From contig JAGPKZ010000006.1 in NCBI GenBank assembly GCA_018053665.1, forward strand, positions 1 to 56,195: 56,195 nucleotides of DNA. Reading direction: 5' to 3'. A program made the translations under genes and the position numbers. The stretch comes from Prevotella sp. (GTDB lineage Bacteria > Bacteroidota > Bacteroidia > Bacteroidales > Bacteroidaceae). The notes under the pieces were generated by a model, which was not told the origin of the DNA, ran no database searches, and saw only the letters and a program-made list of their open reading frames with translations. Below are positions 54,360 through 56,195 of this stretch, piece after piece (the stretch's first letter is position 1; each line of letters opens with the position of its first letter).

Positions 54360-55040
54360 TTACCAGATAAGTGTAGCGTTACCAGAATCCACAACAAAGT
54401 GAACATCAAGTCGGGCAAAACTCATACCGTAAACCTTTTCTTTATCATCCTGATATTGTGGACGAGGATCTTCCCTTATCACCTCTGCAAGTTCATCAAT
54501 CAATTCATTATTCATCCCTGCGAGAATAAGTCTTTTCCTATCTTCATCTGTTATTACTACATCCAGTTTTGTCCATTTATTCCTATCAACAAAACCACAT
54601 CTTGCGTTATCATGCGAATCCGCATAAGTAACATAAGGTTTTATATCATAAATAGGAGTTCCGTCCATAATGTCTGCTCCGAGAACATGTATTATCGGTC
54701 CGTCTTTGTCATCATAATCTATAAAGTCTATCTTTACAGAAGACAGTCCCAGTCTGTTTGGTCTGAAAGGACTACGACTTGCAAACACGCCAACCTTTTC
54801 GTTACCCCCCAATCGTGGAGGCCTTACCATAAGACTTGACGAATAATCTTTATTTGCCGAAAACTCCCATATAAGCCAAATATAATCAAAGCCTTCCATC
54901 CCCCTTAAAGCATCAACGTTTCTAAATTTTGGCTCAAAAACGATGTATCCTTTGAGGCTTTCAATAATACCGCTTTGTTTGGGAATACCAAACTTAGAAT
55001 TAAACGGAGAGTGGAAATATGCTATTGGCTCTATTGTCAT
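54360..55040 (-). CDS. trmO: tRNA (N6-threonylcarbamoyladenosine37-N6)-methyltransferase TrmO
   Basis: The 226-residue protein has the TrmO/YaeB domain: IAYFHSPFNSKFGIPKQSG near 6-24, YIWLIWEFS near 49-57, ASRSPFRPNRLGLSSVKI near 87-104, and DIMDGTPIYDIKPYV near 120-134. The C-terminal domain ends with YGMSFARLDVHFVVD. It methylates t6A37 of tRNA-Thr using SAM. It overlaps the PAP2 gene by 4 nt (ATGA), so they are translationally coupled. Confidence 0.93.
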   Translation of the reverse strand: MTIEPIAYFHSPFNSKFGIPKQSGIIESLKGYIVFEPKFRNVDALRGMEGFDYIWLIWEFSANKDYSSSLMVRPPRLGGNEKVGVFASRSPFRPNRLGLSSVKIDFIDYDDKDGPIIHVLGADIMDGTPIYDIKPYVTYADSHDNARCGFVDRNKWTKLDVVITDEDRKRLILAGMNNELIDELAEVIREDPRPQYQDDKEKVYGMSFARLDVHFVVDSGNATLIW

Positions 55041-55714
55041 ACTCTATAGAATATAGATGTTATGATTATTATCACAAAAGTTGAAAGTCCAACACATATT
55101 GGCACATAAATTTGTTTCAGGTCTTGTGCATATTTCTTTCCGCTCAGTCGCTGAAAAACATAATATACAATAGAAGAACCAACCAATCCGAACAAAGCAC
55201 CAATTACGAGATCACCGAAATAATGCACACCAAGATACATTCTGCTATAACATACAATCGCAGCCCATACTACAAGAAAACCTGTCAGCCAATGACGCCG
55301 TAGAAGATAAGCCATGAAGAACACAAGTCCCCACGTATTACTTGCGTGTGATGATGGCAAACCGTAGCTTCCACCACGGTGTCCGTCCACGATATGCACC
55401 ATACTACTAATTGGGTTCTCCAAGTTACTTGGTCGTAGGCGTGCTGCCCACGGACGAATGATATGTGAGCTGAAACTATCAGTAAATAGGATTATCACTC
55501 CCACAGTAAGCAATATACCAAAAACTACTTTTGGCGAGTAGTTGCGCAACATCACGTATAGCAATGATAAATAAAGTGGTACCCAAATCAATCTGCCGCT
55601 GACCAACCACATAAACGTGTCCCAATACGAATTGTGGCAACCGTTTACGGTAAGGAAAACTGAAGTATCAACAGACTTCACTTCCTGCATAATATCTAGT
55701 AATTCTACTATCAT
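55037..55714 (-). CDS. PAP2 family membrane phosphatase
   Basis: The 225-residue protein has about five transmembrane helices. The three phosphatase motifs are present: ARLRPSN near 92-98 (K/R...RP), YGLPSSHAS near 116-124, and SRMYLGVHYFGD near 156-167. Family members dephosphorylate undecaprenyl diphosphate or lipid A. The upstream sulfatase-like gene and overlapping ends place it in an envelope-lipid operon. The substrate is unknown. Confidence 0.92.
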   Translation of the reverse strand: MIVELLDIMQEVKSVDTSVFLTVNGCHNSYWDTFMWLVSGRLIWVPLYLSLLYVMLRNYSPKVVFGILLTVGVIILFTDSFSSHIIRPWAARLRPSNLENPISSMVHIVDGHRGGSYGLPSSHASNTWGLVFFMAYLLRRHWLTGFLVVWAAIVCYSRMYLGVHYFGDLVIGALFGLVGSSIVYYVFQRLSGKKYAQDLKQIYVPICVGLSTFVIIIITSIFYRV

Positions 55715-56195
55715 CTTTTAGAAATATCGTCATATAGTTTTTGAAGATATGCTTTTCCACTGTTTAGCAGAAGGCTTTTTCGCTTGCCTTCATTAAACAT
55801 TATCTTGTTTGATGTGTTATCATATATAATATGATTGTCGGCTGTCGCCATTCCCCATGCATCTGGAACTGTGAAGAATGCGAAGTGTGGAGCTTTTGTG
55901 TCAAGCATATCCTTACTGAACTTTATGTCAGAATGGTTCAGTTTCAACTGTCCTAGCAAAGTAGCTGCTATATCTTGCTGCGAACCATATACATTTATCT
56001 TTTGTGGTGAGTCTATCGCTCCACCAAGCCAAATCATAGGAATCTGGTATCGTTTAATCTCAAAATTACTAATACCCTCAGGATAACATCCCAAATGATC
56101 AGGAACAAGGATAACTAATGACTTCTTCCAGCGTCCGCTTTTCTTCAGGAATGAAATAAAGTTTCCAACACTGTTGTCTGCATAAGCAAAAGCAT
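55711..56195 (-). CDS. LTA-synthase-like sulfatase family protein (C-terminal part)
   Basis: The reading frame stays open to the window edge, so the gene is cut. The visible 160 residues start in the frame AFAYADNSVGNF and include the metal-binding VILVPDHLG motif and MIWLGGAI. They also include VYGSQQDIAATLL and the C-terminal HFAFFTVPDAWGMAT. This is the end of the alkaline-phosphatase/sulfatase fold of LtaS/MdoB-type phosphotransferases, usually preceded by five transmembrane helices. It overlaps the PAP2 gene by 4 nt. Confidence 0.82.
   Translation of the reverse strand, partial: AFAYADNSVGNFISFLKKSGRWKKSLVILVPDHLGCYPEGISNFEIKRYQIPMIWLGGAIDSPQKINVYGSQQDIAATLLGQLKLNHSDIKFSKDMLDTKAPHFAFFTVPDAWGMATADNHIIYDNTSNKIMFNEGKRKSLLLNSGKAYLQKLYDDISKR

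Overview
The window looks like chromosomal DNA of a Bacteroidales bacterium, most likely a member of the Prevotella/Segatella group (Prevotellaceae). The reasons are the AT-rich composition, the many promoters of the Bacteroidetes type (-33 TTTG, about 19 bp, then -7 TAnnTTTG), the near absence of Shine-Dalgarno sequences, and family-typical genes (DUF6452/DUF6048 pair, DUF4199-GT2 pair, DUF4738 lipoprotein, GH57/GT/GH133 glycogen operon, SppA-LpxK-PNP-ThiL run). Species assignment is an inference. Most of the window is core genome. I see no complete prophage, transposon, insertion sequence or CRISPR array.

Layout. 1-2000: tRNA-Ser, a YtfE/RIC-type di-iron protein with a CRP/FNR-like operator, a WG-repeat protein, and an SRP RNA next to tRNA-Thr. 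2-4.6 kb: mutS2. 4.8-14 kb: a long plus-strand run (DUF4199, GT2, DUF6452 lipoprotein, DUF6048, apbE, Crp-family regulator, M3 peptidase, dCMP deaminase, S41 protease, 5-formyl-THF cyclo-ligase). 14-15.4 kb: recF and a DUF721 gene. 15.6-17.2 kb: TPR membrane protein, ribH and a small unknown. 17.4-25.7 kb: DUF4738 lipoprotein with a duplicated promoter, then a redox-flavoured RND efflux operon (YgaP-like membrane protein, thioredoxin, TolC, adaptor, RND pump, small ferredoxin-like protein, second YgaP-like protein) and a MarR regulator. 26-31.9 kb: glycogen/maltodextrin operon facing a Crp/Fnr regulator. 31.9-38.7 kb: lipid kinase, miaA, gap, mscL, beta-barrel protein, guaA and a MurU-like nucleotidyltransferase. 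38.7-39.4 kb: 650 bp of noncoding DNA packed with short repeats and hairpins. 39.4-41.1 kb: an AmgK-like kinase fused to a RapZ C-terminal domain, and a small membrane protein. 41.2-43.4 kb: a candidate small RNA and groEL/groES. 43.5-56.2 kb: ThrE-type exporter, two-domain esterase, sppA, lpxK, punA, thiL, tRNA-Phe, GH28 polygalacturonase, PBP4-type peptidase, trmO, PAP2 phosphatase and the end of an LTA-synthase-like sulfatase.

The genes suggest a saccharolytic anaerobe. It stores and recycles alpha-glucan, attacks pectin (GH28 plus a two-domain carbohydrate esterase), recycles cell-wall amino sugars by an AmgK/MurU-type route, and copes with nitrosative or redox stress. The most distinctive items are the AmgK-RapZ fusion separated from its MurU partner by a symmetric repeat block, the thioredoxin/YgaP/RND operon, a candidate sRNA after groEL, and a cluster of dyad operators between groES and the ThrE-type gene.
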